Below are positions 44,564-53,827 of a DNA stretch of 54,700 nt, piece by piece. Numbering within the stretch: the stretch's first letter is position 1; every line of letters begins with the position of its first letter. Location: contig NZ_QEII01000271.1 of NCBI RefSeq assembly GCF_003347515.1, forward strand, positions 1-54,700, given 5' to 3'. The notes beneath the pieces were generated by a model, which searched no databases, had not been told where the DNA came from, and worked only from the letters and a program-made list of their open reading frames with translations. The position numbers and the translations under genes are program-made. This stretch comes from Rhodoferax ferrireducens (GTDB lineage Bacteria > Pseudomonadota > Gammaproteobacteria > Burkholderiales > Burkholderiaceae_C).

Positions 44564-45736
44564 TTACTTGGCTTTGCCCGGGTCCTTGACGTCCTTGATG
44601 ACGTCAAATTCCACGTTGTAGAGCTGGCCGTCTTTGCGTTCCACCTTGCGCAGGTAGATGTTCTGCACCACGTCGCGGGTTTGCGCGTCGATGAACATTG
44701 GGCCGCGCGGGCTCTCAAAAATCTGACCCTTCATCGCCGCCAGCAAGGCATCGCCGCCGCCTGCACCTTTGGTGATCTTGAGCGCTTCGTAGATCACGCG
44801 CATGCCGTCATAACCGCCAATAGCCATGAAGTTGGGGCGCAGGTTCTTGTTGGCTTTGGTGAAGGCTTCGACGAACTTTTTGTTCGCGGCGGAAGGATGG
44901 GCGGTGGAATAGTGGTGCGAGGTGACCACGCCCAGGGCGCCGTCACCCATGTCGTTGAGTTGATCGTCATCGGTGATGTCGCCGGTGCCAATCAGCTTGA
45001 TGCCGGCCTTGTCCATGCCGCGCTCCAGAAACTGCTTCATAACGGCCGCGCCGGCGCCAGACGGCACAAACACAAACAGGGCGTCGGGTTTCAGGTCACG
45101 CACTTTTTGCAGGAACGGTGCAAAGTCAGGACCCCGCAGCGGCACGCGCAGCGACTCCGATACCTGGCCGCCGTTGAAGATAAAGCGCTCTTTGAAATAC
45201 TTTTCGGCATCGATGCCGGGACCGTAATCACTGACCAGGGTCACGACCTTCTTGATGCCATTTTTGGGTGCCCAGTCGCCCATGGCAACCGCCGCCTGCG
45301 GCAGCGTGAAGCTGGTGCGCACGATGTAAGGCGAGGCCTGCGTGATGCTGCTGGTCGCGGCCGCCATCACCACCAGCGGGGTCTTGGACTGCGTCGCTAT
45401 CGGCGCGGTGGCCAGCGCCGAGGGCGTGATGCCGAAACCGGCCAGCACATTCACCTTGTCATTCACCACCAGTTCTTGCGCCAGGCGCTTGGTCACGTCG
45501 GGAATGCTGGTGTCGTCCTTGACGATCAATTCGATCTTTTTGCCAGCCACGGTGTCGCCGTTTTGCGCCATGTAAAGCCGGGCGGCCGCTTCGATCTGGC
45601 GTCCGGTGCTGGCTTGCTGCCCGGTCATGGGCAGGATCAGGCCAATTTTGAACTTGTTGTCCTGCGCTATTGAGTTTGTGGCGGATAGCGCAACAACGGC
45701 AAGGGCTGTGGCGTGAAGGAATTGTCTTTTTTGCAT
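44564..45736 (-). CDS. ABC transporter periplasmic substrate-binding protein, LivK type
   Basis: 390 residues from ATG 45736 (MQKRQFLHAT), preceded by GGAGACAAGAC; the longer frame to 45868 is non-coding. The signal peptide ends near NSIAQ. The mature part starts FKIGLILPMTGQQASTGRQIE, typical of type I periplasmic-binding proteins of the Leu/Ile/Val family. The ligand cannot be read from the sequence; members bind branched-chain amino acids, amides or aromatic acids. It feeds the livHMGF complex downstream. Confidence 0.93.
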   Translation of the reverse strand: MQKRQFLHATALAVVALSATNSIAQDNKFKIGLILPMTGQQASTGRQIEAAARLYMAQNGDTVAGKKIELIVKDDTSIPDVTKRLAQELVVNDKVNVLAGFGITPSALATAPIATQSKTPLVVMAAATSSITQASPYIVRTSFTLPQAAVAMGDWAPKNGIKKVVTLVSDYGPGIDAEKYFKERFIFNGGQVSESLRVPLRGPDFAPFLQKVRDLKPDALFVFVPSGAGAAVMKQFLERGMDKAGIKLIGTGDITDDDQLNDMGDGALGVVTSHHYSTAHPSAANKKFVEAFTKANKNLRPNFMAIGGYDGMRVIYEALKITKGAGGGDALLAAMKGQIFESPRGPMFIDAQTRDVVQNIYLRKVERKDGQLYNVEFDVIKDVKDPGKAK

Positions 45737-45969
45737 GTCTTGTCTCCAGTAGGATGATTGAATCCAGAAATCCCCTCTACTGTGACTGCAAATGTTACCA
45801 ATCGCAATAGAGATTTCAGACTCTTTGTTATAACAGTTTGGAATAACCAAGCCACCGCAAACAGACATCCATGCGGCAAGCCAAATCCAGTGTACCGGAC
45901 CCCACTCGCATGGCCCGCGAGCCTGGCGTTTTCATGTTGATACAAATCAAGGGGCTGAGCATAGGGCCG

Positions 45970-46794
45970 TTAGCTGCGTCGGCGGATCAGCCGCACGCCG
46001 GGTATCTGGTCCAGTTGCTGGCTTTGCACGGCTTGGCGCAGGTTGCGCTGGGCCATGCGGGAGTGCTCGCGCATCAGGCTCTCGGCGCGCGAGCCTTCAC
46101 GCCGGTCAATGGCGTCGAGCACCTGCCAGTGCTGGTCTTGCGCCACGACCAGCATGTCGCGAGCCTTGGGCGAGTTGGCCTGCACCACCACAAAACCCGA
46201 GGGCGAGGCGAACGGCAGGCTGGACACGCGCTCCAGCTCTTTGGCGATCACCACACTGCCCGCCATTTCACTCAACAGCGCGTGGAAACGCGCATTCAAG
46301 GTCACGTAACTGGAAAACGCGTCATCGTTCAGTGCGGGCTGGCTCAGCACCGTGTCAATCTCGCGCAGGCATTCACGCGCTTCGTTCAGCACCACAGGCG
46401 GCGCACCGCGCTCGGCCGACAGCCGGGCTGACAGGCCTTCGAGCGTGCCGCGCAGCTCGATGGCCTCGGAGACATCGCGTTCGGAAAAGGTCTTGACGGC
46501 ATAGCCGCCGTTGGGCAAGGCATCGAGCAGACCTTCCTGCTCCAGCCGCATCAAGGCAGCCCGAATCGGCGTGCGCGAAAAACCCAGCTTTTCGACGATA
46601 GACAGCTCGGCAATGCGGGCGCCACCCGGCAATTCACCGGCCAGAATCATCTCGCGCAGGCGCAACAAGGCCTGCACTTGCACACTGGCCTGGGCACTGA
46701 TTTGCGCGTTCACCGGCAAAATTTCCGCATCATTTTGACCTCTGGCCCCCGTATCCATTGCGGAGTCAGCTATTGAAACAGTAGTGATTGGCAT
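45970..46794 (-). CDS. GntR-family transcriptional regulator with FCD domain (FadR/VanR type)
   Basis: About 274 residues from ATG 46794; ATG 46758 and 46812 are in-frame alternatives and none has a good ribosome site. Winged helix at about 45-105 (GELPGGARIAELSIVEKLGFSRTPIRAALMRLEQEGLL, core RIAELSIVEKLGFSRTPIRA). The FCD ligand domain follows, with metal-site residues expected in the helical bundle (FHALLSEMAG, DQHWQVLDAI, LMREHSRM). Divergent from the MetE-like gene and upstream of livK, so it probably controls both (inference). Confidence 0.93.
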   Translation of the reverse strand: MPITTVSIADSAMDTGARGQNDAEILPVNAQISAQASVQVQALLRLREMILAGELPGGARIAELSIVEKLGFSRTPIRAALMRLEQEGLLDALPNGGYAVKTFSERDVSEAIELRGTLEGLSARLSAERGAPPVVLNEARECLREIDTVLSQPALNDDAFSSYVTLNARFHALLSEMAGSVVIAKELERVSSLPFASPSGFVVVQANSPKARDMLVVAQDQHWQVLDAIDRREGSRAESLMREHSRMAQRNLRQAVQSQQLDQIPGVRLIRRRS

Positions 46795-46821
46795 AAGAAT
46801 TTTTATTTTCATGGATACGCA

Positions 46822-46831
46822 ATGTATACAT
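46822..46831. promoter_or_regulatory. GntR/FCD operator-like palindrome
   Basis: ATGTATACAT is a perfect palindrome in the 150-bp region between gntR and the divergent MetE-like gene. FCD-type GntR regulators commonly bind GTATAC-centred sites, so this is a good candidate for the operator. Confidence 0.55.
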
Positions 46832-46951
46832 AAAACTGAATAATTTGAAAAATAAGGCAATTCAGATGCAAATTTCATGATTTATGTATTCAATGTAAGG
46901 ACTTGAACTTGGCTTAGTATTTGGACTGCAACAAAACCACCGGAGAACCCC

Positions 46952-48073
46952 ATGAACCAGGTCGTCGCCAAATTACCCGCCCACTATGACCATGTCGGCA
47001 GCTTTCTGCGCCCCAAGTACCTTCTGGATGCACGCGAGCAAAAAGCCAACGGCAGCATCACGCCGGAGCAGCTGCGCCGGGTGGAGGACAAGGCCATCAC
47101 CGAGATCGTGAAGTTTCAGGAGGACGTGGGCCTGAAGAGCATCACCGACGGCGAGTTCCGCCGCACCTACTTTCATATCGACTTTCTGGAGCAGATTGGC
47201 GGCGTCAAGAGCGACATTCCGGTCACCATCCAGAAGCCCGACGGCACGCTGGAACTGGCGCCGCCGGTGATGCGCGTGATCGACAAGGTGCGCCATGTCA
47301 AGGACATCCAGTTGGCCGATTTTCAGTATTTGAAGAGCCAGGTGTCCGCCGGCAACACACCCAAAGTCACCATTCCCTCCCCCACCATGCTGCACTTTCG
47401 CGGTGGCCGCGCCGGCATCAGCCAACAGCATTACCCCGAACTCGACCCTGATTTTTACCAGGACGTGGCCAATGCCTATGGCGACGAACTGCGCAGCCTG
47501 GCCGCCGCCGGCTGCACCTATGTGCAGATGGACGACACCAATCTGGCCTATCTGTGCGACGAAAAAATGCGCGAAGCCGCGCGCCAGCGTGGTGATGACC
47601 CGAACGAGCTGCCCCACCGCTACGCCAAATTCATCAATCTGGTGGTGGCGCAGAAGCCGCCCGGCATGCTCTTGGCCATGCACTTGTGCCGCGGCAACTT
47701 CAAGAGCACGCACGCGGCATCGGGCAACTACGAGCCGGTGGCCGAAGCCCTGCTGAAAGAGATGAACCTGGACGCCTACTTCATGGAGTACGACGACGAC
47801 CGCAGCGGCGACTTCAAACCCCTGCGCTACCTGCCCAAAGGCAAAACCGTGGTGCTGGGCCTGGTCACCACCAAGTTTGGCGCGATGGAAAGCAAGGACG
47901 ACCTGAAACGCCGCATTGACGAAGCGGCCCGCTACGCGCCGCTGGAGCAGCTGGCGCTGTCACCACAGTGCGGCTTCAGCAGCACCGTGCATGGCAATGA
48001 CATCGCGGTGGAAGCACAGCGCGCCAAGCTGCGCTTGGTGGTGGAGACGGCGCAGGAGGTCTGGGGCGCTTGA
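46952..48073 (+). CDS. MetE C-terminal-like methyltransferase (cobalamin-independent methionine synthase family)
   Basis: 373 residues, the size of the catalytic barrel of MetE without its N-terminal half. Zinc-ligand positions are seen: His244 and Cys246 (LAMHLCRGN), an acidic Glu279 (MEYDDD) and Cys340 (LSPQCGFSS). Other blocks are HVGSFLRPKYLL, SITDGEFRRTYF and YVQMDDTNLAYL. Such short proteins move a methyl group to or from a thiol (often homocysteine), with donors other than methyl-folate known in some. It is divergent from gntR and the liv-type transporter, so it may act on a methylated compound imported by it (inference). Confidence 0.9.
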   Translation: MNQVVAKLPAHYDHVGSFLRPKYLLDAREQKANGSITPEQLRRVEDKAITEIVKFQEDVGLKSITDGEFRRTYFHIDFLEQIGGVKSDIPVTIQKPDGTLELAPPVMRVIDKVRHVKDIQLADFQYLKSQVSAGNTPKVTIPSPTMLHFRGGRAGISQQHYPELDPDFYQDVANAYGDELRSLAAAGCTYVQMDDTNLAYLCDEKMREAARQRGDDPNELPHRYAKFINLVVAQKPPGMLLAMHLCRGNFKSTHAASGNYEPVAEALLKEMNLDAYFMEYDDDRSGDFKPLRYLPKGKTVVLGLVTTKFGAMESKDDLKRRIDEAARYAPLEQLALSPQCGFSSTVHGNDIAVEAQRAKLRLVVETAQEVWGA

Positions 48074-48080
48074 GCGCTCA

Positions 48081-48809
48081 TCAATACGCCCACACCTCAT
48101 GCCCCAAGACGCCACTGTTGAGCGTCTCGCGGCAGACCCGCCAGTTCGGCATGAAGCCATCCATCAAAGCCGTGAAGCGCTCGGAGTGTCTGCGCTCCAG
48201 CAGATGCACCAGTTCATGCACCACGATGTATTCCAGACACTGCACCGGCTTCTTGGCCAATTCCAGATTGAACCAAAGTCGCCCGGCCGTGGGGTTGCAG
48301 CTGCCCCACTTGGTCTTCATCTTCTTGATGCCCCAATGGTTGGCCTGAACACCAAGGACCGGTTGCCACTTTTCCAGCAAGGGCGGGATCAGCGCCTTGA
48401 GCTGCTCGCGATACCAATGCAAGAGCACAACTTCCCGCTGCGCGGCGTTGCTGCCGGGGCGCACAAACAGGTCAAGGCTGGCGATGCCGCGCAGCGCGAC
48501 GCGGGCCGGGGCGTCTTGCTCATGCACTCGCAGGCGATAGCGCTTGCCCAGAAAGTAATGACTTTCGCCATTCACCATCTCGCGCTGTGACTGGCGCGCC
48601 TGTTCAATAAACCTGGCTTTCTGCCGCTTGATCCAGCCCAACTTGTCGATCACCGCCAGCCGCACGGCTTCATCATTGACCACCAGCGGCGCCGCCACCC
48701 TAACCCGGCCGTGGGGCGGATAAACGCCCAGGTGCAGGTTCTTGATGTCCTTGCGCACCACTTCCACCTTGATGCCGCCCACCTGAAGGTGGCTGGACTC
48801 AATAAGCAT
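48081..48809 (-). CDS. YgjP/M48-type metallopeptidase (DUF45)
   Basis: 242 residues. The zinc motif HELVH lies at residues 198-202 (YIVVHELVHLLERRHSERF), with MKTKWGSCNPTAGRLWFN upstream as the second family block. These identify the YgjP-like family found next to type I restriction genes. It overlaps hsdR by 11 bp and is the last gene of that operon. Whether it processes a protein or acts on nucleotides is not settled from sequence. Confidence 0.9.
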   Translation of the reverse strand: MLIESSHLQVGGIKVEVVRKDIKNLHLGVYPPHGRVRVAAPLVVNDEAVRLAVIDKLGWIKRQKARFIEQARQSQREMVNGESHYFLGKRYRLRVHEQDAPARVALRGIASLDLFVRPGSNAAQREVVLLHWYREQLKALIPPLLEKWQPVLGVQANHWGIKKMKTKWGSCNPTAGRLWFNLELAKKPVQCLEYIVVHELVHLLERRHSERFTALMDGFMPNWRVCRETLNSGVLGHEVWAY

Positions 48810-51800
48810 TTTGTTGTTTCACCAGCGCCAGCACCCGGTCGGTCTCCGTTTCCAGATTCGTCAATGGCAGGCCTTCGACATCCACCTGTCTGGCCTGCAA
48901 ACCACGATTAGCCGGCATCGCTGTGTTCAACACAAACCATATCCCGTTGCGCACGCGCTTGGTCTTGCTGGCGTTGCTGCGCCAGTCATCTTGCAACGAG
49001 CTGTGCACCGCCACATCCACCGCCAGCGCCAACCGCTCGTCCTGGTCCAGGTTGTTATAGAGCGCCCGCTGCGCCGCCGTCGTCAAGCTCACCGGATAAG
49101 CGCCCGACCCACCGCCCGGCCATGTCACCTCCTTGGCCAGCCGGGCGATCTTCTCCAGATATTCCGTGTAGGTCAGCACACCCTGGCGCCGCTGCTCGAT
49201 CAGCGCATCAAGCAGCTTGGACATCTTGTCGTAATAGGCGGGGTCCACCGGGGACTCGTTGATGATCAGCTTGCGCACGTTGTTCTCAATCGTCTCCGCC
49301 ACCGCCTCGTCGCTCTTCATCACGCCCTTGATCTTGGCCGCCGCCTCATCCGGCCCGCGTTCCACGATGAGCTGAATCAGGCTCATGTCGTCAAAGGCAG
49401 AAATCTTCTCGCTCTCTTCCGCGCGGATGTAGGTGTCGATCAGGTGCCGCATGGCGGGCTCGTAGGCCTTCAGGTCGATGTAGTCGCCGCTGGCCAGCCG
49501 CACCTCGTCGCGCACCTTGCTGGCGTGGTCCACCTCGGCCTTGATCTTCTCGATCTGCTCGGGCGTGTAGCCCGCCTCCGCCAGTTCACTGGCGATGGCC
49601 GCATAGGCCCGGACCAGACTCGCCACAAACTTGTAGAGTTTCAGCCGCTTGGGCTCGTTCTCCTTGAGTTGATCGGCATTGCCTGAATCCCTGGTGCAAA
49701 AATAGTGCAAATAGGCGGACGAAACCCGAGGCACGGCCACCGGCTCGCACAGCGCCTTCACCGCCTCGCGGGCGTCTTCCAAATCTTCCCGCGCCTTGTC
49801 CAGCCGATTCTCCAGCAAGCCCTTCACATCGTCCTTGTCATAGCCGTCCAGCGCCCCGCTGGTGTAGTCGCCCACGGCACCCTCCAGACTTTGGAACAAA
49901 TCCTTGTAGTCGATGATGTAGCCGTATTCCTTGTCGTCACCGTCCAGGCGATTGACACGGCAGATGGCTTGAAACAGCCCGTGGTCGCGCATCTGCTTGT
50001 CGATATAGAGATAAGTGGCCGAAGGCGCGTCAAAGCCGGTCAGCAGTTTGTCCACCACGATCAGCAGCTTCATCTGGCCCGGCTCGGCTATGAATTTCTT
50101 CTTCACCTCTTGCTCGAAACGGTCCACCTTGTTGACGGCTTTCTCGACCGGTTCATTGAACCAGTCGGCCAGCATCTGGCTGTACACCGCGTATTTCAGC
50201 AGCTTGTCGGTGACGCCCTCGCCCGTCGTCTCGCCTTTGGTATCAGTCACGCTGGGCGCGTAGCTGGTGACGATGGCGCACTGGCCCTTGAGTTCGGTCC
50301 TGGCAAACAGCTCATAAAACTTGCACGCCTCGTAAATGCTGCCCGCCACCAGCATGGCGTTGCCGTGGCCGTCCATCAGGCGCGGGCGCGTCGACATGTC
50401 CAGCAGAATGTCGGCCACGATTTTTTGCAGCCGGTCCTGGCTGGACAGCACGCGCTGCATCGTGCCCCACTTCTGCTTGAGCTGCGCGCGGGCCAGGTCG
50501 TTCAGGCCCCTGGTTTTGGCATCAAACCACTGGTCGATCTTGTCGCGGTTGGTCAGTGTCTGGTCAATGTCGCGCGCCTCGTAGCGCAAATCCAGCACCA
50601 CGCCCTCGCGCACGGCCTGGTCAAATTTGTAGGTGTGGATGTAGCGACCAAACACCTCGATGCTCTTTTGCTTGTCGGCTTTGAGCAGCGGCGTGCCGGT
50701 GAAGCCGAAAAACAGCGCGTTGGGCAGCAGCGCCTTCATCGCCTTGTGCAGGTCGCCGCTCTGGGTGCGGTGGCACTCGTCCACAAACACATGGATGTCG
50801 CCCTTGGCATTGAAATCCGCCGGCACCTTCTGAAGCGCGGCAATGAACGCTTGGGTGCCCTCGTCACCCTCCGCGTCGCCGTTACCCTTGCCGCCAAACT
50901 TGTGTACCAGCGAGCAAATCAACGATTCCGTCGTTCCATTGAGCCGGCTGATCAGGTCGTCACCGCTGGTGGTGCGGTAGATCTGCTCGTTCACACCCTT
51001 GAATACCTTTTCAATCTGCTCATCCAGCTCGGTGCGGTCGGTGATGATCAGCACCCGCCCACCCGTGATGTTCTCGCGTATCCACTTGGCCAGCCACACC
51101 ATGGTGAGCGACTTACCGCTACCTTGCGTGTGCCAGATGATGCCGCCCTCGCGGCGGTGGATGAACTGCTGCGCCGCCTTCACGCCGAAATACTGGTTCT
51201 GGCGACACAGCTTTTTGGTGCCGGCATCGAACACCACAAAGTCGTGCATCAGCTCCAGCAGCCGCGCCTTGTCGCAAACCTGCAAGAGGTGGCGGTCCAG
51301 CAGATTCGCCTCATCCGCATAGGGGCCGCTTTCCTCCACCCAGCGCAGGTAATACTTCTCGGGCGTCGAAAGAGTGGCATAACGCAAGCCCTCGCTGTCG
51401 TTGCCCGCCATCACCAGTTGCATGGTCGAGAAAAACGGCTGGATGAATTCCTTTTTTTGGTTGTCCAGATTCTGGCGAATGCCCTCGACCACCGAGACGG
51501 TGGAGCGCTTCAGCTCCAGCACCCCCAGCGCGATACCGTTGACGTAGAGCACCACGTCCGGGCGTTTGCTGCTGGCTTTGGCATCCGCGCCCTTCACCGT
51601 CACCTCTTCGGCAATGGCGAAGTGATTGGCCTGCGGGTGCTTCCAGTCGATCAACCAGACCGTCACCCGGTTCTCGCCCATGCCGGATTGAACCTTCACG
51701 CCGTAGCGCAGCAACTCATAGACCTCGCGATTACGGTCGTAGATGCTCTTGCTGGTGTCGGTTGCCACCTTGTTCAGCTCGTGCAGCGCCCGGCTGATCA

Positions 51801-51969
51801 GGCTGTCGCCCACGCCTTGCTTTTGCAGCCACGCCGTGAGTAGCGCGGGCTCGATGTTGCGGTTGTCGCGCTCGATGTGATTGCCCAGATAGTCGTAACC
51901 CAGGCGTTCCTGAAACAAGGCGACGATACGGGCTTGGGCGCGCTTCTCGATTTGGCCAACGGTGCTCAT
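48799..51969 (-). CDS. hsdR: Type I restriction endonuclease subunit R
   Basis: Motor and nuclease subunit: cuts DNA after translocation when the HsdMS complex meets unmodified sites. 1,056 residues. The N-terminal PD-(D/E)xK nuclease is PD137-138 with ELK152-154 (VLELKRS). Walker A is IIWHTQGSGKSLT at about 278-290, the DEAD-like box is VFVDECHRTQSG, the SAT-like motif GFTGTPLL, and motif VI QAICRVNRLDG. All look intact. The gene overlaps the small winged-helix gene by 4 bp and the metallopeptidase gene by 11 bp. With hsdS broken and hsdM outside the window, function depends on what lies beyond the right edge. Confidence 0.97.
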   Translation of the reverse strand: MSTVGQIEKRAQARIVALFQERLGYDYLGNHIERDNRNIEPALLTAWLQKQGVGDSLISRALHELNKVATDTSKSIYDRNREVYELLRYGVKVQSGMGENRVTVWLIDWKHPQANHFAIAEEVTVKGADAKASSKRPDVVLYVNGIALGVLELKRSTVSVVEGIRQNLDNQKKEFIQPFFSTMQLVMAGNDSEGLRYATLSTPEKYYLRWVEESGPYADEANLLDRHLLQVCDKARLLELMHDFVVFDAGTKKLCRQNQYFGVKAAQQFIHRREGGIIWHTQGSGKSLTMVWLAKWIRENITGGRVLIITDRTELDEQIEKVFKGVNEQIYRTTSGDDLISRLNGTTESLICSLVHKFGGKGNGDAEGDEGTQAFIAALQKVPADFNAKGDIHVFVDECHRTQSGDLHKAMKALLPNALFFGFTGTPLLKADKQKSIEVFGRYIHTYKFDQAVREGVVLDLRYEARDIDQTLTNRDKIDQWFDAKTRGLNDLARAQLKQKWGTMQRVLSSQDRLQKIVADILLDMSTRPRLMDGHGNAMLVAGSIYEACKFYELFARTELKGQCAIVTSYAPSVTDTKGETTGEGVTDKLLKYAVYSQMLADWFNEPVEKAVNKVDRFEQEVKKKFIAEPGQMKLLIVVDKLLTGFDAPSATYLYIDKQMRDHGLFQAICRVNRLDGDDKEYGYIIDYKDLFQSLEGAVGDYTSGALDGYDKDDVKGLLENRLDKAREDLEDAREAVKALCEPVAVPRVSSAYLHYFCTRDSGNADQLKENEPKRLKLYKFVASLVRAYAAIASELAEAGYTPEQIEKIKAEVDHASKVRDEVRLASGDYIDLKAYEPAMRHLIDTYIRAEESEKISAFDDMSLIQLIVERGPDEAAAKIKGVMKSDEAVAETIENNVRKLIINESPVDPAYYDKMSKLLDALIEQRRQGVLTYTEYLEKIARLAKEVTWPGGGSGAYPVSLTTAAQRALYNNLDQDERLALAVDVAVHSSLQDDWRSNASKTKRVRNGIWFVLNTAMPANRGLQARQVDVEGLPLTNLETETDRVLALVKQQNAY

Positions 51970-52217
51970 TTCAAAACCTCCAAAACTTCCCAGTGACCGC
52001 CCTTGCTTGGGCCGTAATACCGCAGCCGGCCTTGCATCACCAGCTTGGCGCTGGCCCGCTCGACTGCGCTGAGTGATTTTCCGATCTCAGCGGCTACCTC
52101 GGCCAGCGTCATGGTCGGGTTGGCAGGTTGTGATGAATGTTTGGCCATCAAACTCGCCAGCGTCCAATCCGGCGGCAACTGGCCCGCGTTCCACTCGATG
52201 TTCTGGTTTTCTTTCAT
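51966..52217 (-). CDS. Small winged-helix protein of the type I restriction locus
   Basis: 83 residues. The segment MTLAEVAAEIGKSLSAVER is a helix-turn-helix, followed by KLVMQGRLRYYGPSKGGHW as wing and last strand. It overlaps both neighbours by 4 bp, so the three genes are translationally coupled. It may regulate the locus or work with the preceding ATP-binding protein; no precise family recognised. Confidence 0.75.
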   Translation of the reverse strand: MKENQNIEWNAGQLPPDWTLASLMAKHSSQPANPTMTLAEVAAEIGKSLSAVERASAKLVMQGRLRYYGPSKGGHWEVLEVLK

Positions 52218-53731
52218 ATTCTTTTCCCTTGCCGCAGAGTGGCCAGCAGAGCCCGGCCCTTCTCGGTGATGCGGTACTTTTGCAGGCGGCTTTGGGGTTT
52301 ATCAGGCAGCGTGTATTCCACCGTTTGATCGGCCAACAACACGCGAATGACCTGATTCAGTTGACCGGAAACCTCTTTTTGTCCGAGTGCGCTGGATATC
52401 TCCGACTTGGACAACGAAGCACTGCCAAGCAGCCCGAGCACCCGCTGCTCAAGCGACTGTGACTCTGGCCGTGACTCTGGCCGTGACTCTGGCTGCGACT
52501 CTGGCTGGGTAGGCACTTCCCCGATCTTGCGGCGAATCGTGGTCACAAACCCATCAGAAACCGAAAACTCCGGCTCCGGCAACCCGGCTTCCACGCAGCG
52601 GCGAATCATGTCGCCGGTGCCCGTGCCCATGCGCTCGATGTACTTGGTCAGGTAAAGCGGCTCCGCCAACTGCGGGTTGCCCGGCACCGAACCATGCGGA
52701 TGGCGCAGTTTTTCCAACGTCAGCGAGGGCGGTAAACAACCGGGGTTCCACACCTCCAGCCGGTCGGCAAACAGCATCACCTGCACGCTACCGTTGCTGG
52801 TGTAATCCCGGTGCGCCACCGCATTCACGATTGCCTCGGCCACCACCTCGCGGGGAATCTCGTACGCCACCGGCACCTGCGGACCGGCCGCACGCGTGCC
52901 CACCCACAGGTTGATCTTGGACATCACAAAATCGACCGCCTGATCCACCAGATCAAACACCGTGCCCTTGTAAACCTGGTACGACGGGATCGGCTTGGCG
53001 GCATGAATGCCATGAAAGTGCGCGCACTTCACCTCGGAGGAAATCAGAAACCGCTGCGGCTGCCGCCCAAACAACAGCATGGCGGCATGCGTGGGACGAC
53101 CTGCATCGAGCAAGTTCAGATGCGTCAGCAACTCAAAAGGCGTGGCCTCTTCCGGCAGCGGAAACCCGCGCGCGCGACGGGCACGACCCAGAAACGTCGC
53201 CATGCGCGTCTCATCGAGATCCGCCAGCGTGGCATTGCGGCACGGCGCGGCATCAAACGGCCCATTGCGAATCAGCTCATGCTCTTGCAGATATTGCACC
53301 AGCGCCGCATACAGCCCGGCCATCAACTCGGCGCCCGTCGCGTAACGGCGGCGAATTAACTCGTTGCCCACGCGCCGGATCAAGGCCTGCATCTTGGGGT
53401 GGCGGCCCTGGTCATCGGCCCCCTTCACAAAAATCAGGCGCGTCTTGTGGTGCGCGCCCGCCTGGGCATATTCCCGCTCGGTGGGCGAGACGCCTTCTGC
53501 ATCTTCATAGCCATAGTCCTTGCCCAACAGTCCCACATACACATCGCAGGCCGCCACCTCATCGAGATACACCTCATCCGCCCGGCGGTCGGCGGCAGGC
53601 ACATCCTCAAACAAAAACGGTTCGAAGAAGCGACGCATCAACGGATCGTTGCGCAACCAGTCGCGCAAGCTTGCCCGTTCCTCGGAAAACTCCTTTTGAA
53701 CGCTGCTGATGAAGATGCGTATGGGGTTCAT
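52214..53731 (-). CDS. DUF4062 and GHKL-type ATP-binding protein (RecG-like helicase-related regulator family)
   Basis: 505 residues from ATG 53731 (MNPIRIFISS); TTG 53737 is an alternative. Residues 4-90 are a DUF4062 domain (IFISSVQKEFSEERASLRDWL given in parts, FEDVPAADRRADEVYL, VYVGLLGKDYG), a fold related to TIR/nucleoside-deoxyribosyltransferase domains. Residues about 290-375 form a HATPase_c_4 region (EAIVNAVAHRDYTSNGSV, RLEVWNPG, GTGTGDM). The C-terminal 80 residues are a winged helix, separated by a PES-repeat linker (409-426) coded by a 12-bp tandem repeat. Proteins of this kind occur in restriction and other defence loci. A sensor or toxin-like role is possible but unproven. Confidence 0.85.
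   Translation of the reverse strand: MNPIRIFISSVQKEFSEERASLRDWLRNDPLMRRFFEPFLFEDVPAADRRADEVYLDEVAACDVYVGLLGKDYGYEDAEGVSPTEREYAQAGAHHKTRLIFVKGADDQGRHPKMQALIRRVGNELIRRRYATGAELMAGLYAALVQYLQEHELIRNGPFDAAPCRNATLADLDETRMATFLGRARRARGFPLPEEATPFELLTHLNLLDAGRPTHAAMLLFGRQPQRFLISSEVKCAHFHGIHAAKPIPSYQVYKGTVFDLVDQAVDFVMSKINLWVGTRAAGPQVPVAYEIPREVVAEAIVNAVAHRDYTSNGSVQVMLFADRLEVWNPGCLPPSLTLEKLRHPHGSVPGNPQLAEPLYLTKYIERMGTGTGDMIRRCVEAGLPEPEFSVSDGFVTTIRRKIGEVPTQPESQPESRPESRPESQSLEQRVLGLLGSASLSKSEISSALGQKEVSGQLNQVIRVLLADQTVEYTLPDKPQSRLQKYRITEKGRALLATLRQGKRI
52459..52506. repeat. Four tandem 12-bp repeats inside the DUF4062 gene
   Basis: Unit GTGACTCTGGCC, repeated four times with two changed bases in the last units. 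It encodes the (Q/R)PES linker. Units of 12 bp keep the frame, so copy-number change would lengthen or shorten the linker without switching the gene off. Confidence 0.85.
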
Positions 53732-53760
53732 GGGCAATCGATTTCTACTAATTTATAGCC

Positions 53761-53786
53761 ATGTATACGTCGTGGACCGTATACAT
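53761..53786. promoter_or_regulatory. Perfect inverted repeat between hsdS and the DUF4062 gene
   Basis: ATGTATACG (53761-53769) and CGTATACAT (53778-53786) pair perfectly over an 8-bp spacer, about 30 bp before the DUF4062 start. It has no T-run, so an operator is more likely than a terminator. A related GTATAC site occurs near gntR at 46822. Confidence 0.5.
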
Positions 53787-53827
53787 CTGACGTGTTTCTT
53801 GTGAATGACCGTCATGGGAAAGTTTGC

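Noticed and set aside
43598..45673. 691-codon plus-strand open frame opposite livH and livK
   Set aside because: Antisense to two clear transporter genes; composition H/Q/R-rich without domains.
49705..51843. 712-codon plus-strand open frame opposite hsdR
   Set aside because: Antisense shadow of hsdR with low-complexity translation (L/V/H/R-rich); all motifs are on the minus strand.
52459..52506. Possible CRISPR-like repeats
   Set aside because: The units are 12 bp, contiguous and have no spacers; they encode a protein linker.
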